Part shown: positions 1 through 8,706 of the stretch, piece after piece
Layout: each line of letters starts with the position of its first letter
Position numbering within the stretch: the first letter of the stretch is position 1
Assembly: GCF_016127315.1 (NCBI RefSeq)
Contig: NZ_CP065997.1
Location: forward strand, 5,704,001 to 5,768,000
Length of the DNA stretch: 64,000 nucleotides
Origin: Achromobacter deleyi
GTDB taxonomy: Bacteria; Pseudomonadota; Gammaproteobacteria; Burkholderiales; Burkholderiaceae_B
Direction: 5' to 3'
Made by a program: the position numbers and the translations under genes
The notes under the pieces: model-generated
What the model saw: only the letters and a program-made list of their open reading frames with translations
What the model was told of the DNA's origin: nothing
Databases searched by the model: none

Positions 1-882
1 CCCGACGAGGAAGCCGGCCGCGCCGCGCTGGCGCAGGGCCGGGTGCTGTTCGTGCTGACCATTCCGCCGGACTTCTCGCGCAAGCTGCTGCGCGGCGAAC
101 GGCCGGCGCTGCTGATCGAGGCCGACGCCACCGACCCGATGGCGACCGGGCTGGCGATCGGCTCGGCCACGCAGCTGGCGCAGGCGGTGGCGCAGAAGGA
201 CCTGACCGGCCCCTTGGCGCACCTGGCCGGCGGCCAGCCGCCGTTCGACGTGCGCGTGCACCAGCTCTACAACGAAGAGCAGATCTCGCAATACAACACC
301 GTGCCCGGGCTGATGGGCGTGATCCTGACCATGACACTGGTGATGATGACCGGCCTGGCCATGACGCGCGAACGCGAGCGCGGCACCATGGAAAACCTGC
401 TGGCCATGCCGGTGCGGCCGCTGGAGGTGATGACGGGCAAGATCGTGCCCTACATCGCCATCGGCCTGATCCAGGCCACCATCATCCTGCTGGCGGCGTA
501 TTTCGTGTTCCACGTGCCGTTCCTGGGCAACCTGGTGACGGTGTACCTGGGCGCGCTGATCTTCGTGGCGGCCAACCTGACCGTCGGCATCACACTGTCG
601 TCGCTGGCGCAGAACCAGCTCCAGGCGATGCAGCTGACGATGTTCTATTTCCTGCCCAACATGCTGCTGTCCGGCTTCATGTTCCCGTTCCTGGGCATGC
701 CCAAGTGGGCCCAGTACCTGGGCAACCTGCTGCCGCTGACGCACTTCAACCGGCTGATCCGCGGCATCCTGCTCAAGGGCAACGGCTGGTGGGACCTGTG
801 GCCCACCATCTGGCCCATGCTGCTGTTCACCGTGGTCGTGATGACCGCCGCCGTAAAGTTCTACCGCCGCACCCTGGATTGA
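1..882 (+). CDS. ABC-2 type drug-export permease (5' end outside the window)
   Basis: The reading frame is open to the left edge, so the N-terminus is missing. The visible part holds a periplasmic region followed by five or six hydrophobic helices typical of the ABC-2 membrane family (YhhJ/YbhR/YbhS type). Between the first two helices lies the family's cytoplasmic signature, seen here as RERERGTMENLLAMPV followed by EVMTGK. Such permeases dimerise with an ABC ATPase and export drugs or other hydrophobic compounds across the inner membrane. The next gene starts 8 bases downstream and encodes a NodT outer-membrane channel, so the two are probably one tripartite exporter operon whose ATPase and adaptor lie upstream of the window. 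The substrate cannot be read from the sequence. Confidence 0.9.
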   Translation, partial: PDEEAGRAALAQGRVLFVLTIPPDFSRKLLRGERPALLIEADATDPMATGLAIGSATQLAQAVAQKDLTGPLAHLAGGQPPFDVRVHQLYNEEQISQYNTVPGLMGVILTMTLVMMTGLAMTRERERGTMENLLAMPVRPLEVMTGKIVPYIAIGLIQATIILLAAYFVFHVPFLGNLVTVYLGALIFVAANLTVGITLSSLAQNQLQAMQLTMFYFLPNMLLSGFMFPFLGMPKWAQYLGNLLPLTHFNRLIRGILLKGNGWWDLWPTIWPMLLFTVVVMTAAVKFYRRTLD

Positions 883-890
883 AGGCCGCC

Positions 891-2366
891 ATGCCCCGCC
901 CCCACCTGCCCTTCGCCCGCCGCGCCGCGCTCGTGGCCGCCTGCGCCCTGCTGCCCGGCTGCGCCGTCGGGCCTGATTTCGAGCGTCCGGCCGCGCCGCC
1001 AGTCAGCGCCTACACGGCGCCAGCCGACGCCGCTGCCGGCGGCGCGCAGCCACGCCTCACCGACGCCGACATCCCGGCGCAATGGTGGCGCCTGTTCCGT
1101 TCCGACGCGCTGGACGCGCTGGTGCGGCAGGCGCTGGACGCCAGCCCGACGCTGGCACAGGCCCGTGCCCGGCTGCGCCAGGCCGGCGAGGACCTGAACG
1201 CCGAGACCGGCGGGCGCCTGCTGCCGGCGGTCGACGCCAACCTGTCGGCCACGCGGCAGAAGGTCGATCCGTCCGCCTACGGCGTGCCCGTCACCGAGCA
1301 GCCGGCGCCGTTCACGCTCTATAACGCCTCGATCGACGTGTCCTACACGCTGGACGTGTTCGGCGGCAACCGCCGCGCGCTGGAGGGACTGGCCGCGCAG
1401 GTCGACTACCAGTCGCACGAACTGCAGGCCGCGCGCATGACGCTGGCCGCCAACGTCGTCACCACCGCCATCCGCCAGGCCGACCTGGCCGGCCGCCTGG
1501 CCGACACGCGCGAGCTGCTGGCGGCCCAGCAGCGCCAGCGCGACATCATGGCGCAACGCCTGCGGGCCGGCGGCATCGCCGAGGCCGACCTGCGCAACCA
1601 GGAACTGCTGCTGGCGCAGACCGCCGCCACCGTGCCGCCGCTGGAGTACCAGCTGGCGCAGGCCACCCACCAGCTGGCCACCTACCTGGGCCAGCCGCCC
1701 GCCGCCTGGCAGGCGCCGCCATTGCGCCTGGCCGACCTGGCGCTGCCGGCCGAGATTCCCACCGGGGTGCCGTCGGCGCTGACCCGCCAGCGGCCCGACA
1801 TCCTGGCCGCCGAAGCCCTGCTGCACCAGGCCTCGGCCGATGTCGGCGTGGCCACGGCCAACCAGTACCCCCGGTTCACCCTGACCGCCAGCTTCGGGTC
1901 GCAACGCACCCGGGCCGGCGATATCACCGATGGCGTCAACGTATGGAACCTGGGACTGGGGCTGGTGCAACCGCTGTTCCATGGCGGTGAACTGCGCGCC
2001 CGCACGCGCTCGGCGCAGGCCGCCTACGAGGCCGCGGCGGCGGGTTACCGGCAGACCGTGCTCGACGGTTTCCGCCAGGTGGCCGACGCGCTGCGCGCGG
2101 TGCAGACCGACGCCCAGGCCTACGACGCCTATGACACCGCCTGGCGCCGCGCCGACGACGCCGCCCGCATCGCCCGCGACCGTTACCAGGCCGGCGGCAT
2201 CAGCCACCTGAGCCTGCTCGACAGCCAGCGCCAATTGCTGCAGACGCGCATCGCCCGCAGCGCGGCCGACGGCGCACGCCATGCCGACGTTGCCGCCTTG
2301 CTGCAAGCGCTCGGCGGCGGCTGGTGGAACGAGCCGCCGGCGCCCCCCGCCGACCCCGCGCCGTAG
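891..2366 (+). CDS. NodT-family outer-membrane efflux lipoprotein
   Basis: This is a 491-residue outer-membrane channel of the TolC/NodT family. The start at 891 was chosen because the protein then begins with a signal peptide ending in the lipobox ALLPGC (lipidated Cys24), followed by the family's AVGPDFERP. Two OEP repeats follow, with the usual GWWRLF-like segment (QWWRLFRSD) near residue 65 and a second-repeat RPDILAAEALL near residue 300. Length is normal for the family (450-510). It is expected to form the trimeric outer-membrane exit duct for the ABC-2 exporter encoded just upstream. A second NodT gene of this window, at 16026, belongs to a different pump. The longer open frame upstream of 891 overlaps the permease and is not used. 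Confidence 0.93.
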   Translation: MPRPHLPFARRAALVAACALLPGCAVGPDFERPAAPPVSAYTAPADAAAGGAQPRLTDADIPAQWWRLFRSDALDALVRQALDASPTLAQARARLRQAGEDLNAETGGRLLPAVDANLSATRQKVDPSAYGVPVTEQPAPFTLYNASIDVSYTLDVFGGNRRALEGLAAQVDYQSHELQAARMTLAANVVTTAIRQADLAGRLADTRELLAAQQRQRDIMAQRLRAGGIAEADLRNQELLLAQTAATVPPLEYQLAQATHQLATYLGQPPAAWQAPPLRLADLALPAEIPTGVPSALTRQRPDILAAEALLHQASADVGVATANQYPRFTLTASFGSQRTRAGDITDGVNVWNLGLGLVQPLFHGGELRARTRSAQAAYEAAAAGYRQTVLDGFRQVADALRAVQTDAQAYDAYDTAWRRADDAARIARDRYQAGGISHLSLLDSQRQLLQTRIARSAADGARHADVAALLQALGGGWWNEPPAPPADPAP

Positions 2367-2509
2367 CCCGAAAACCCGCGCCGATACAGGCCTTGCCGGA
2401 TCATGTCCGAGAATTCGGGTCAGAAAGTGGCGTTGTGCGACGTTTAGGAATCCGTTGTATCCGATGCATCATGCATGCGCTCAAGCTGCACTGATCTCGA
2501 CAACGATTC

Positions 2510-3229
2510 ATGAATGACCTACTAGACCTGATCGTCTTCTCGCCCGATACCCGCCAACGCGCCCGCCGCTGCGACGCGCTGGCGGGCATGGGCTTCTCGC
2601 CGCGCGGGTGCGAGGACTCCAACGGCCTGTTCCGCCTGTTCCAGGCGCGGCGCACGCCGCTGCTGGTGATGGAAGCCGAACTGACCGATCTCTGCATGGC
2701 CGTCGCCGGCCTGCGCGCCATGGACACCACCGCCGGCATCGTCGCCGTCTCCACCTTCGATTCGCCCGAAAACCGCATCCTCGGCCTGCACTGCGGCGCC
2801 GACGCCTGCTTTCCGCCCGACGTGGCGACCACCGAGATCGCCGCCGCGCTGCAGGCGCTGGTGCGTCGCGTGCCCGTCAGCGGCCGCCGGCCGGCCGACC
2901 CCGACGCGCGTCCGCCGGCCGCCGCCCCCGCCGAAGCCACCGGCAAATGGCAGTTCCAGGACGCCGCCTGGACCCTGGTCAGCCCGCGCGGCACGCGCCT
3001 GCCGCTGACCCAGGCCGAACGCGACTTCCTGCTCAAGCTGACCACCAGCCCCGACAAGCGCCTGCCGCGCGGCGACGTGCCGCCTGGCGATCCGCAGGCC
3101 GGCCGCGAATCCGTGCGCCGCACCGACGTGGTGGTCAGCCGGCTGCGCCGCAAGGCGCAGGAGACCAACATGGAGTTGCCGATCCGCACCGTCTGGGGCT
3201 GGGGCTACGCCTTCACCGGCGATATCTGA
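2510..3229 (+). CDS. OmpR-like response regulator with a degenerate receiver domain
   Basis: The C-terminal half (about residues 145-239) is a winged-helix DNA-binding domain of the OmpR/PhoB type, recognisable from LTQAERDFLLKL, the RRTDVVVSRLRRK recognition helix region and the closing RTVWGWGYAF. The N-terminal half has the size and pattern of a receiver domain. However, the acidic pair near the N-terminus is absent, and the phosphorylated aspartate at the end of strand 3 is replaced by Glu55 (LLVMEAEL). The protein is therefore probably not controlled by ordinary phosphorylation. No sensor kinase is adjacent. The gene stands alone between an efflux gene and ybaK. Target genes are unknown. 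Confidence 0.8.
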   Translation: MNDLLDLIVFSPDTRQRARRCDALAGMGFSPRGCEDSNGLFRLFQARRTPLLVMEAELTDLCMAVAGLRAMDTTAGIVAVSTFDSPENRILGLHCGADACFPPDVATTEIAAALQALVRRVPVSGRRPADPDARPPAAAPAEATGKWQFQDAAWTLVSPRGTRLPLTQAERDFLLKLTTSPDKRLPRGDVPPGDPQAGRESVRRTDVVVSRLRRKAQETNMELPIRTVWGWGYAFTGDI

Positions 3230-3339
3230 AACCAGGCCGGGCAGACCCGGACGCGGGCGGCGTATCATGCGGCATGGCCCGCCGGATCCCCGGCGGCCGG
3301 ATCCCCGGCGCCGGCCTTGCCAACCCACCGTTTCCCGCC

Positions 3340-3828
3340 ATGGAAGTCTACGACCGCCTGCAGGCCCTGCTGACCGAGCACCAGGCCCGCTACCGCCTCA
3401 TTTCCCACCCCGCCGCCGGCCGCTCGGTGGAAGTCGCCGCCGTGCGCGGCACCGCCGTCAGCCAGGGCGCCAAGGCGCTGGTGTGCCGCGTCAAGATCTC
3501 GTCCAACCAGCGCAAGAACGTGCTGGCGGTGTTCCCCGCCGACCAGCAGGCCGACCTGGAAGCCATCGCCCGCGCCGCCGGCGGCAAGAAGGCCTCGCTG
3601 GCCTCGCAGGACCTGGCGCGCGAGCTGACCGGCTGCGAGATCGGCGCGATCCCGCCCTTCAGCTTCAACCCCGACCTGCACCTGCTGGTGGATCCCACGC
3701 TGCGCCAGCGGCACGATGAAATCGTGTTCAACGCCGGCCGGCTCGACGCCTCCATCCTGATGGACACCGCCGATTATTTCCGCCTGGCCGCGCCGCAGGA
3801 AGCGCCGCTGATCAAGGGCCAGGGTTAA
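3340..3828 (+). CDS. ybaK: YbaK/EbsC-type aminoacyl-tRNA deacylase
   Basis: The 162-residue protein matches the YbaK/EbsC/ProX editing-domain family, which hydrolyses mischarged aminoacyl-tRNAs such as Cys-tRNA(Pro). Visible family features are the conserved lysine region GAKALVCRVK near residue 50, a run LAVFPADQQADLEAIA, and the C-terminal half with the motif EIGAIPPFSF followed by DPTLRQRHDEIVFNAGR. The start at 3340 was preferred over the long upstream extension, which only overlaps the regulator and has no family similarity. The protein is cytosolic. It is followed after 16 bases by a FUSC membrane protein, but no functional link is obvious. Confidence 0.88.
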   Translation: MEVYDRLQALLTEHQARYRLISHPAAGRSVEVAAVRGTAVSQGAKALVCRVKISSNQRKNVLAVFPADQQADLEAIARAAGGKKASLASQDLARELTGCEIGAIPPFSFNPDLHLLVDPTLRQRHDEIVFNAGRLDASILMDTADYFRLAAPQEAPLIKGQG

Positions 3829-3844
3829 CCGGCCCGGGGCCGCC

Positions 3845-5836
3845 GTGCCGCACTCACCGACCTCCCGCGAGAACCGCCGCGCGCGCGCCTCCAACATGCG
3901 CTGGCTGATGAGCCTGGCGCACATGGAGCCGTCGCCGGTCAGCCGCTGGGTGGCGTTGCGGGCGGCGCTGGCCATCGGCCTGCCGACCGCCGCCGGCCTG
4001 CTGCTGGACCAGAGCGCGGCGGCCGCGCTGGTGGCGCTGGGCGCGCTGCCCGCCATCACCGGCGACAACGGCGGCCCCTACCGCAACCGCGCGCTGTCCA
4101 TCGGCACCACCGTGTTCGGCGGCGCGCTGGGCTACTTCCTGGGCACGCTGCTGGCCGGCCACGGCCTGTTCAGCATCGCCGGCATGACGCTGCTGGTGCT
4201 GCTCGCCAGCCTGGTCGGCACCTTCAACAACATCGCCGCCGTCGCCACCCTGCAATTCGCCGTCTACGTGATCGTCGGCGCCAGCCTGACCTCGACCCTG
4301 CCGCCCTGGCTGCCGTCGGTGCTGGTGGGCGCGGGCGGCCTGTTCGGCCTGGCGCTGACGCTGCTGGGCTGGGTGGTGAACCCGACCGCGCCCGAGCGCG
4401 CGGCGGTGGCGCTGGCCTACCGCAAGCTGGCGGCCATGTTCGCCGCCATCGGCACCTCGCGCATCATGACCGCGCGGCGCGACATGGAAGCCGCCATGGC
4501 CACCGCCTACGACACCGTGCTGGCGGCCCGCCGCCGCGCCGCCGGCCCCTCGCCGCGGCTGGCGCGGCTGGCTGCCCAACTGCAGGCCTGCACCCCGCTG
4601 TCGGACGCCGCGCTGGCATTGGCGCGCGCCGGACGCACCTTGCCGCCGGACTGCGCGCGCGTCATGAACCTGCTGGCCGACCACGTCGAGAACGACACGC
4701 CGCCGTCCCCTGCCGCCGGCATCGCCGCGCTGCGCCAGGCCGGCGCCGACGCGCTGGCCGACGCCCTGACCCAGGCCCAGCCCCTGCTGGAAGGCAGCGG
4801 CCCGGCGCGGCCCGACGCCTTCCCGGCCCTGCCGCCGGCGCGCCCGCGCACCCCGTGGCGGGTGCTGGCGCGCACCTACCGCCCCGGACCGACCACCGTG
4901 CGCTACCTGGTGCGGCTGGGGCTGTGCCTGATCGTCGCCGAGGCCGTAGCGCGCGCCGTGGCGCTGCCACGCTCGTACTGGGTGCCGCTGATCGTGGTGG
5001 TGGTGTTCAAGCCCAACTTCGGCTCGGTCTTCGCCCGCGCGCTGCAAAGCTGCGCCGGCAGCGTGGTGGGGGTGGCGATCAGCGCCACCGTGATGGCGCT
5101 GGACCGCAGCGGCGTCACCAGCCTCATTACCGTGACCGCGCTGGCCGCCCTGCTGCCGTGGTCGATCCGCCGCAACTACGGCCTGTTCTCCGCCATCCTG
5201 CTGCCGATCCTGATGCTGCTGATCGGCGCGCTGCAACCCGGCAGCTGGCCGATCGCGCTGGCGCGGCTGGAGGACGTGGCGGTGGCCGCCGCCATCGTGC
5301 TGGCGGTCGGCTACCTGCCGTGGATGCGGATCGAGCGCCACAACCTGGACCAGGCCGTGGCCACCGCCATCGAGACCCTGGCCGCCTATCTCAACACCGT
5401 GTTCCAGGCCGACCCGGCCACCCGCCACGACCTGCGCACCCAGGCCTACGCGCGCCTGTCGGACCTGCGCATCGCCTTGCAGCGCGGCCTGTCGGAGCCG
5501 CGCCTGGTGAGCCGCCGGGCGCTGGCCTGGTGGCCGGTCGAAGTGGCCCTGGAACGGGTCGCCAACGCCATCTCCGACACCGCCTGGTCGCTGCCGGCCG
5601 GACAGCCGCCGCCCGAACCGGCGCAACTGGCGCGCCTGGCCGACGCATTGCGCGCCATGGCCCAGACCGTGACCCAGAGCGCGCCGGTCGGCGCCACGCC
5701 GGTGACGACCGATGCCGCCGCGCTGCGCGATGCCGCCGCCGCGATCGAGTCCCTGCGCGCCACGCTGGCGGGCCCGGGCTTCGCCACCGAACCGGGCCGG
5801 CCCGCGCCGCCCGCCCCTCTCACCCCCGCGGACTGA
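3845..5836 (+). CDS. FUSC-family inner-membrane protein
   Basis: This is a 663-residue membrane protein of the fusaric acid resistance (FUSC/YccS/AaeB) superfamily. It shows the duplicated layout of the family: a first block of hydrophobic helices (about residues 35-180), a cytoplasmic helical region, a second block (about 355-490) containing SYWVPLIVVVVFKPNFGSV, and a cytoplasmic tail. The start is either GTG at 3845 or ATG at 3896 (residue 18); the second gives a tighter N-terminus. Family members are implicated in export of aromatic acids. No HlyD partner is adjacent, unlike the operon at 12.3 kb, so this copy may act alone. It ends 3 bases before the NRDE gene and probably shares its transcript. 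Confidence 0.87.
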   Translation: MPHSPTSRENRRARASNMRWLMSLAHMEPSPVSRWVALRAALAIGLPTAAGLLLDQSAAAALVALGALPAITGDNGGPYRNRALSIGTTVFGGALGYFLGTLLAGHGLFSIAGMTLLVLLASLVGTFNNIAAVATLQFAVYVIVGASLTSTLPPWLPSVLVGAGGLFGLALTLLGWVVNPTAPERAAVALAYRKLAAMFAAIGTSRIMTARRDMEAAMATAYDTVLAARRRAAGPSPRLARLAAQLQACTPLSDAALALARAGRTLPPDCARVMNLLADHVENDTPPSPAAGIAALRQAGADALADALTQAQPLLEGSGPARPDAFPALPPARPRTPWRVLARTYRPGPTTVRYLVRLGLCLIVAEAVARAVALPRSYWVPLIVVVVFKPNFGSVFARALQSCAGSVVGVAISATVMALDRSGVTSLITVTALAALLPWSIRRNYGLFSAILLPILMLLIGALQPGSWPIALARLEDVAVAAAIVLAVGYLPWMRIERHNLDQAVATAIETLAAYLNTVFQADPATRHDLRTQAYARLSDLRIALQRGLSEPRLVSRRALAWWPVEVALERVANAISDTAWSLPAGQPPPEPAQLARLADALRAMAQTVTQSAPVGATPVTTDAAALRDAAAAIESLRATLAGPGFATEPGRPAPPAPLTPAD

Positions 5837-5839
5837 ACC

Positions 5840-6634
5840 ATGTGCCTTGCCGTCCTCGCCCTGCATACCGTGCCGGGCATTCCCGTCCTGATCGCCGCCA
5901 ACCGCGATGAATTTCATGCCCGGCCGACGCTGCCGGCGGCGCAATGGGCCGACGACGCCCGCGTCTACGGCGGCCGCGACGGCCTGGCCGGCGGCACCTG
6001 GATGGGCGCGACGCACGACGGCCGCTATGCGCTGGTCACGAACTTCCGCGAACCCGGCCGCCAGATCGCCGATGCGCCTTCGCGCGGCGCGCTGGTCGAG
6101 GACTTCCTGCGCGGCAATGCCGGCGCGGCCGACTACATCGCCGCCGCGCATGCCGCGGGCCAGGCCTACAACGGCTTCAACCTGATCGTGGGCGACGCCC
6201 GCGGCGCCTGGTACGCCAGCAACCGCGACGGCGCCCCGCGGCCCCTGGCGCCGGGCGTCTACGCCCTGTCGAACCACCTGCTGGACACGCCGTGGCCCAA
6301 GCTGGCCCGCACCAAGGCCGCGTTCGAGCGCGTGCTGCGGCATGCGCCGCAGCCCGACCTGCCCGCGCTGTTCCAGGCGCTGGCCGACCGCAGTCCGGCC
6401 GACGACGCCGACCTGCCCGCCACCGGTTTGGCGCCGGATCGCGAAAAACTATTGAGCAGCCCGTTCATCGTCAGTCCAAACTATGGCACCCGCAGCTCCA
6501 CCGTCCTGGCGCTATGCGACGACGGCAGCGGCCAGCTGACCGAAAAGCGCTTCGCGCCCGACGGCTCGGCCAGCGGCGAGAGCGCGCTGGCGTTCGCCTG
6601 GCGCGATGGCGCCGCCAGCGATATGCTCGGATAG
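5840..6634 (+). CDS. NRDE family protein (TANGO2-like)
   Basis: The 264-residue protein begins MCLAVLAL and carries the eponymous NRDE motif (AANRDEFHARPT) at about residues 19-30. It also has the family's GGTWMG, TNFREP and GFNLI segments and a late SSTVLAL block. NRDE proteins are related to Ntn-type hydrolases, with Cys2 as the expected N-terminal nucleophile. In eukaryotes (TANGO2) they are linked to haem and lipid handling, while bacterial roles are poorly defined. The gene lies 3 bases after the FUSC gene in the same direction. A hairpin at 6647-6668 follows and probably ends the transcript. Confidence 0.9.
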   Translation: MCLAVLALHTVPGIPVLIAANRDEFHARPTLPAAQWADDARVYGGRDGLAGGTWMGATHDGRYALVTNFREPGRQIADAPSRGALVEDFLRGNAGAADYIAAAHAAGQAYNGFNLIVGDARGAWYASNRDGAPRPLAPGVYALSNHLLDTPWPKLARTKAAFERVLRHAPQPDLPALFQALADRSPADDADLPATGLAPDREKLLSSPFIVSPNYGTRSSTVLALCDDGSGQLTEKRFAPDGSASGESALAFAWRDGAASDMLG

Positions 6635-6646
6635 GCCGGCCGCCCG

Positions 6647-6668
6647 GGGCCTGCCTGTCGGCAGGCCC
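6647..6668 (+). terminator. Hairpin after the NRDE gene
   Basis: A perfect 9-bp stem (GGGCCTGCC / GGCAGGCCC) closes a TGTC loop 13 bases after the NRDE stop. There is no T-tract, so termination efficiency is uncertain. Confidence 0.5.
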
Positions 6669-6779
6669 GCTCGGCAGGCCCCCTCATGAGCCCGGAAATA
6701 GTGGCCGCCAGCGACGAACTCGCCGCCAGCCCTGCGGTCGAAACCCTTGTTGCCCGATCATCCCTTGAAGGAGCTTCTC

Positions 6780-7214
6780 ATGAACAAGCGCATCGAACGC
6801 GCCACCCTGGCCGCCGCAATGGCCCTGGGCACGCTGGCCTTCGCCGGCGTGCTCTCCACCGCGCAGGCCGCCCTGCCGCCGGTCAAGCACCAGGGCACGG
6901 TGCAGTACGTCAGCGGCGGCATCGGCCTGGACGAATCCGAAGCCCTGAAAGCCGCCGCCAAGGACTACCCGCTGGCGCTGACCTTCGCCGCCCAGCGCGA
7001 CGGCAAGGCCGACTACGTCGCCAACGTCGCCGTCAGCATCCACGATGCGCACGGCAAGCAGGTGCTGCAGGCCGAGGCCGAAGGGCCCTACATGCTGGTC
7101 AAGCTGCCGGCCGGCAGCTACAAGGTGTCCGCCACCTACGGCGGCAAGGCGCAGGAACGCGAGGTCAACGTGCAGAACAGCGGCACCGCCCGCGCCGTGT
7201 TCGAGTGGAAGTGA
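6780..7214 (+). CDS. Secreted small beta-sandwich-like protein, function unknown
   Basis: The start at 6780 is supported by an AAGGAG ribosome site 7 bases upstream and by the signal peptide that results: a basic start, a hydrophobic core and cleavage near TAQA, at about residue 30. The mature part (about 115 residues) reads like a single carboxypeptidase-regulatory or transthyretin-like sandwich: VANVAVSIHDAHGKQVLQAEAEGPYMLVKLPAGSYKV is the typical 'metaphor of a modified strand and LPAGxYxV turn'. No catalytic residues are visible. It is probably a periplasmic protein. It converges on the MAPEG gene across a bidirectional hairpin. Confidence 0.75.
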   Translation: MNKRIERATLAAAMALGTLAFAGVLSTAQAALPPVKHQGTVQYVSGGIGLDESEALKAAAKDYPLALTFAAQRDGKADYVANVAVSIHDAHGKQVLQAEAEGPYMLVKLPAGSYKVSATYGGKAQEREVNVQNSGTARAVFEWK

Positions 7215-7235
7215 CGCGCGCCTGAGACGAGAAAC

Positions 7236-7255
7236 GCGCGGCGGGCACGCCGCGC
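7236..7255. terminator. Bidirectional hairpin between convergent genes
   Basis: The stem GCGCGGCG / CGCCGCGC with a GGCA loop sits exactly between two convergent stop codons (7214 on plus, 7263 on minus). Confidence 0.55.
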
Positions 7256-7262
7256 AACGGGC

Positions 7263-7637
7263 CTAGACGCCCGAGAACAGGATGGCGATCGTGAAGCCCA
7301 TGCTGATCGCCCAGACCAGCGAGCGCAACGCGCCCCAGCCGGCCAGGTACATCGCCAGGTAGCCCAGCCGCACGCCCAGCCAGCACGCCATCAGCGTGGC
7401 CACGTGCGCGGGCGGCGCCTGGTTGTAGAGCGCGAACAGCACCGCCGCGAAAAAGAACGGCAGGGCTTCAAACGTGTTGATCTGCGCGGCGTTGGCGCGC
7501 GCGCGCCAGCCTTCCTGCCGCGCCAGCCAGGCGCGCGGATCGTTGTTGTCGAACTTCTTGCCGCCGGCCTTGGCCACGATCGTGGACACGAACGGCAGGA
7601 TCGCCGCCGCCAACATCAACCATGCGATCAATTTCAT
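7263..7637 (-). CDS. MAPEG-family integral membrane protein
   Basis: This 124-residue protein has four hydrophobic helices. It has the arrangement of bacterial MAPEG (microsomal glutathione transferase-like) proteins: a first helix MKLIAWLMLAAAILPFVSTI, the loop region DPRAWLARQEGWRARANAAQINTFEALPFF with the conserved RAxxAxxNxFExLP pattern, then three more helices. The start at 7637 follows a good GGAGCA ribosome site on the minus strand. The longer frame upstream lacks any family similarity. Family members bind glutathione or lipid-like substrates, but a specific substrate is not evident. Confidence 0.88.
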   Translation of the reverse strand: MKLIAWLMLAAAILPFVSTIVAKAGGKKFDNNDPRAWLARQEGWRARANAAQINTFEALPFFFAAVLFALYNQAPPAHVATLMACWLGVRLGYLAMYLAGWGALRSLVWAISMGFTIAILFSGV

Positions 7638-7810
7638 TGCTGCTCCTTGCGGGCGGACCCCGCCACGGGGCGGCGGGCCGTCGCCGCCGCTGCGGCATGG
7701 TCGCCTGAAAGCGCGGAAATGAAAAGCCCGGGCGCTTACACTTGCCGCTTTGCGGCGGCGCCGCGCCAGCAAGCACGGGCCGGCGCCGCCGTCCGCGCCC
7801 TGGAAGAGTC

Positions 7811-8662
7811 ATGCCCCTCGCTTCACCCGGATCCCTGCTGTTCCTGGCCGCCGCCCTGCTGTGGCTGCCCGCCGCCCGCCCCTGGGCGCTGCTGCCGCTG
7901 GCGGCCGCCTACGCCTGGGCCTGGACCCAGGGCGGCATCGAACCCGTCGCGCTGGCCTGGCCGGCCCTGCTGGCGCTGGCCGCGCTGATGGTCCGGCCCG
8001 GCGGCGCGCCCGCCCTGCGGGCCGCCGGCCATGCGCTGTTCGTCACGCTGGCCGTACTGCTGTTCCTGCATTGGCTGCCGGGGTTCCACAATCCGCTGGT
8101 GATCCCGCGCGCGGCGCTGACGCCGGACGCGGTGCCCTTCGGCATGTACCTGAACCTGGACAAGCCGCTGGTGGCGTTCTGGGTGGTGCTGGCCGCCGCG
8201 CCCGCGATGGCCGGCGCCAACCCGCGCGCCACCATCGCGTCGGCGCTGGGCGCCTGCGCGGCCGCGGTCGTGGTCTGCCTGGGGTTGGCCCTGGCCTTGG
8301 GGGTGGTGGGATGGGCGCCGAAATGGCCCGACTCGGGCTGGCTCTGGCTGATCAACAACGCGCTGCTGGTGACGCTGGCCGAGGAAGCGCTGTTCCGCGG
8401 CTATGTGCAGCAACGGCTGGCGCGGTGCTGGCGCGACCGCCCCTGGGGCGCCACCGCCGCGCTGCTGGTCGCGGCGCTGCTGTTCGGGCTGGCGCACTAT
8501 GCCGGCGGCTGGCAGTGGGTCCTGCTGGCCGGCGTCGCCGGCGTGGCGTACGGCCTGGCCTATCGCCATGGCGGACTGGCGGCCGCGGTGCTGGCCCATC
8601 TGGGCCTGAACGCGGCGCACTACGGCCTGTTCACCTATCCGATGCGCGCCGCGCTGCATTGA
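7811..8662 (+). CDS. CPBP-family intramembrane metalloprotease
   Basis: The 283-residue polytopic membrane protein carries the CPBP (type II CAAX prenyl endopeptidase Rce1-like, Abi) motifs. These are EEALFRGYVQQR with Glu191-Glu192 and Arg196, then FGLAHYAGG and the final HLGLNAAHYG with the metal-binding histidine and asparagine. About eight hydrophobic helices are visible. Bacterial members are intramembrane proteases or bacteriocin-immunity-type proteins of mostly unknown target. ATG at 7811 was chosen because the earlier in-frame starts give an arginine-rich, non-membrane leader. The gene converges on the reductase gene across a strong hairpin. Confidence 0.9.
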   Translation: MPLASPGSLLFLAAALLWLPAARPWALLPLAAAYAWAWTQGGIEPVALAWPALLALAALMVRPGGAPALRAAGHALFVTLAVLLFLHWLPGFHNPLVIPRAALTPDAVPFGMYLNLDKPLVAFWVVLAAAPAMAGANPRATIASALGACAAAVVVCLGLALALGVVGWAPKWPDSGWLWLINNALLVTLAEEALFRGYVQQRLARCWRDRPWGATAALLVAALLFGLAHYAGGWQWVLLAGVAGVAYGLAYRHGGLAAAVLAHLGLNAAHYGLFTYPMRAALH

Positions 8663-8663
8663 C

Positions 8664-8699
8664 GCGCGGCGGCCCCGGCCGCGACCGGGACCGCCGCGC
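8664..8699. terminator. Bidirectional hairpin between convergent genes
   Basis: A 9-bp perfect stem GCGCGGCGG / CCGCCGCGC fills the gap between the CPBP stop (8662) and the reductase stop (8707). It is positioned to stop transcription from both sides. Confidence 0.55.
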
Positions 8700-8706
8700 T
8701 TCGGAC

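Noticed and set aside
861..2306. A 481-codon minus-strand open frame opposite the NodT gene
   Set aside because: It is an antisense shadow with no family features.
3854..6343. An 829-codon minus-strand open frame opposite the FUSC and NRDE genes
   Set aside because: It has the same low-complexity shadow character, and the plus strand carries recognisable proteins.
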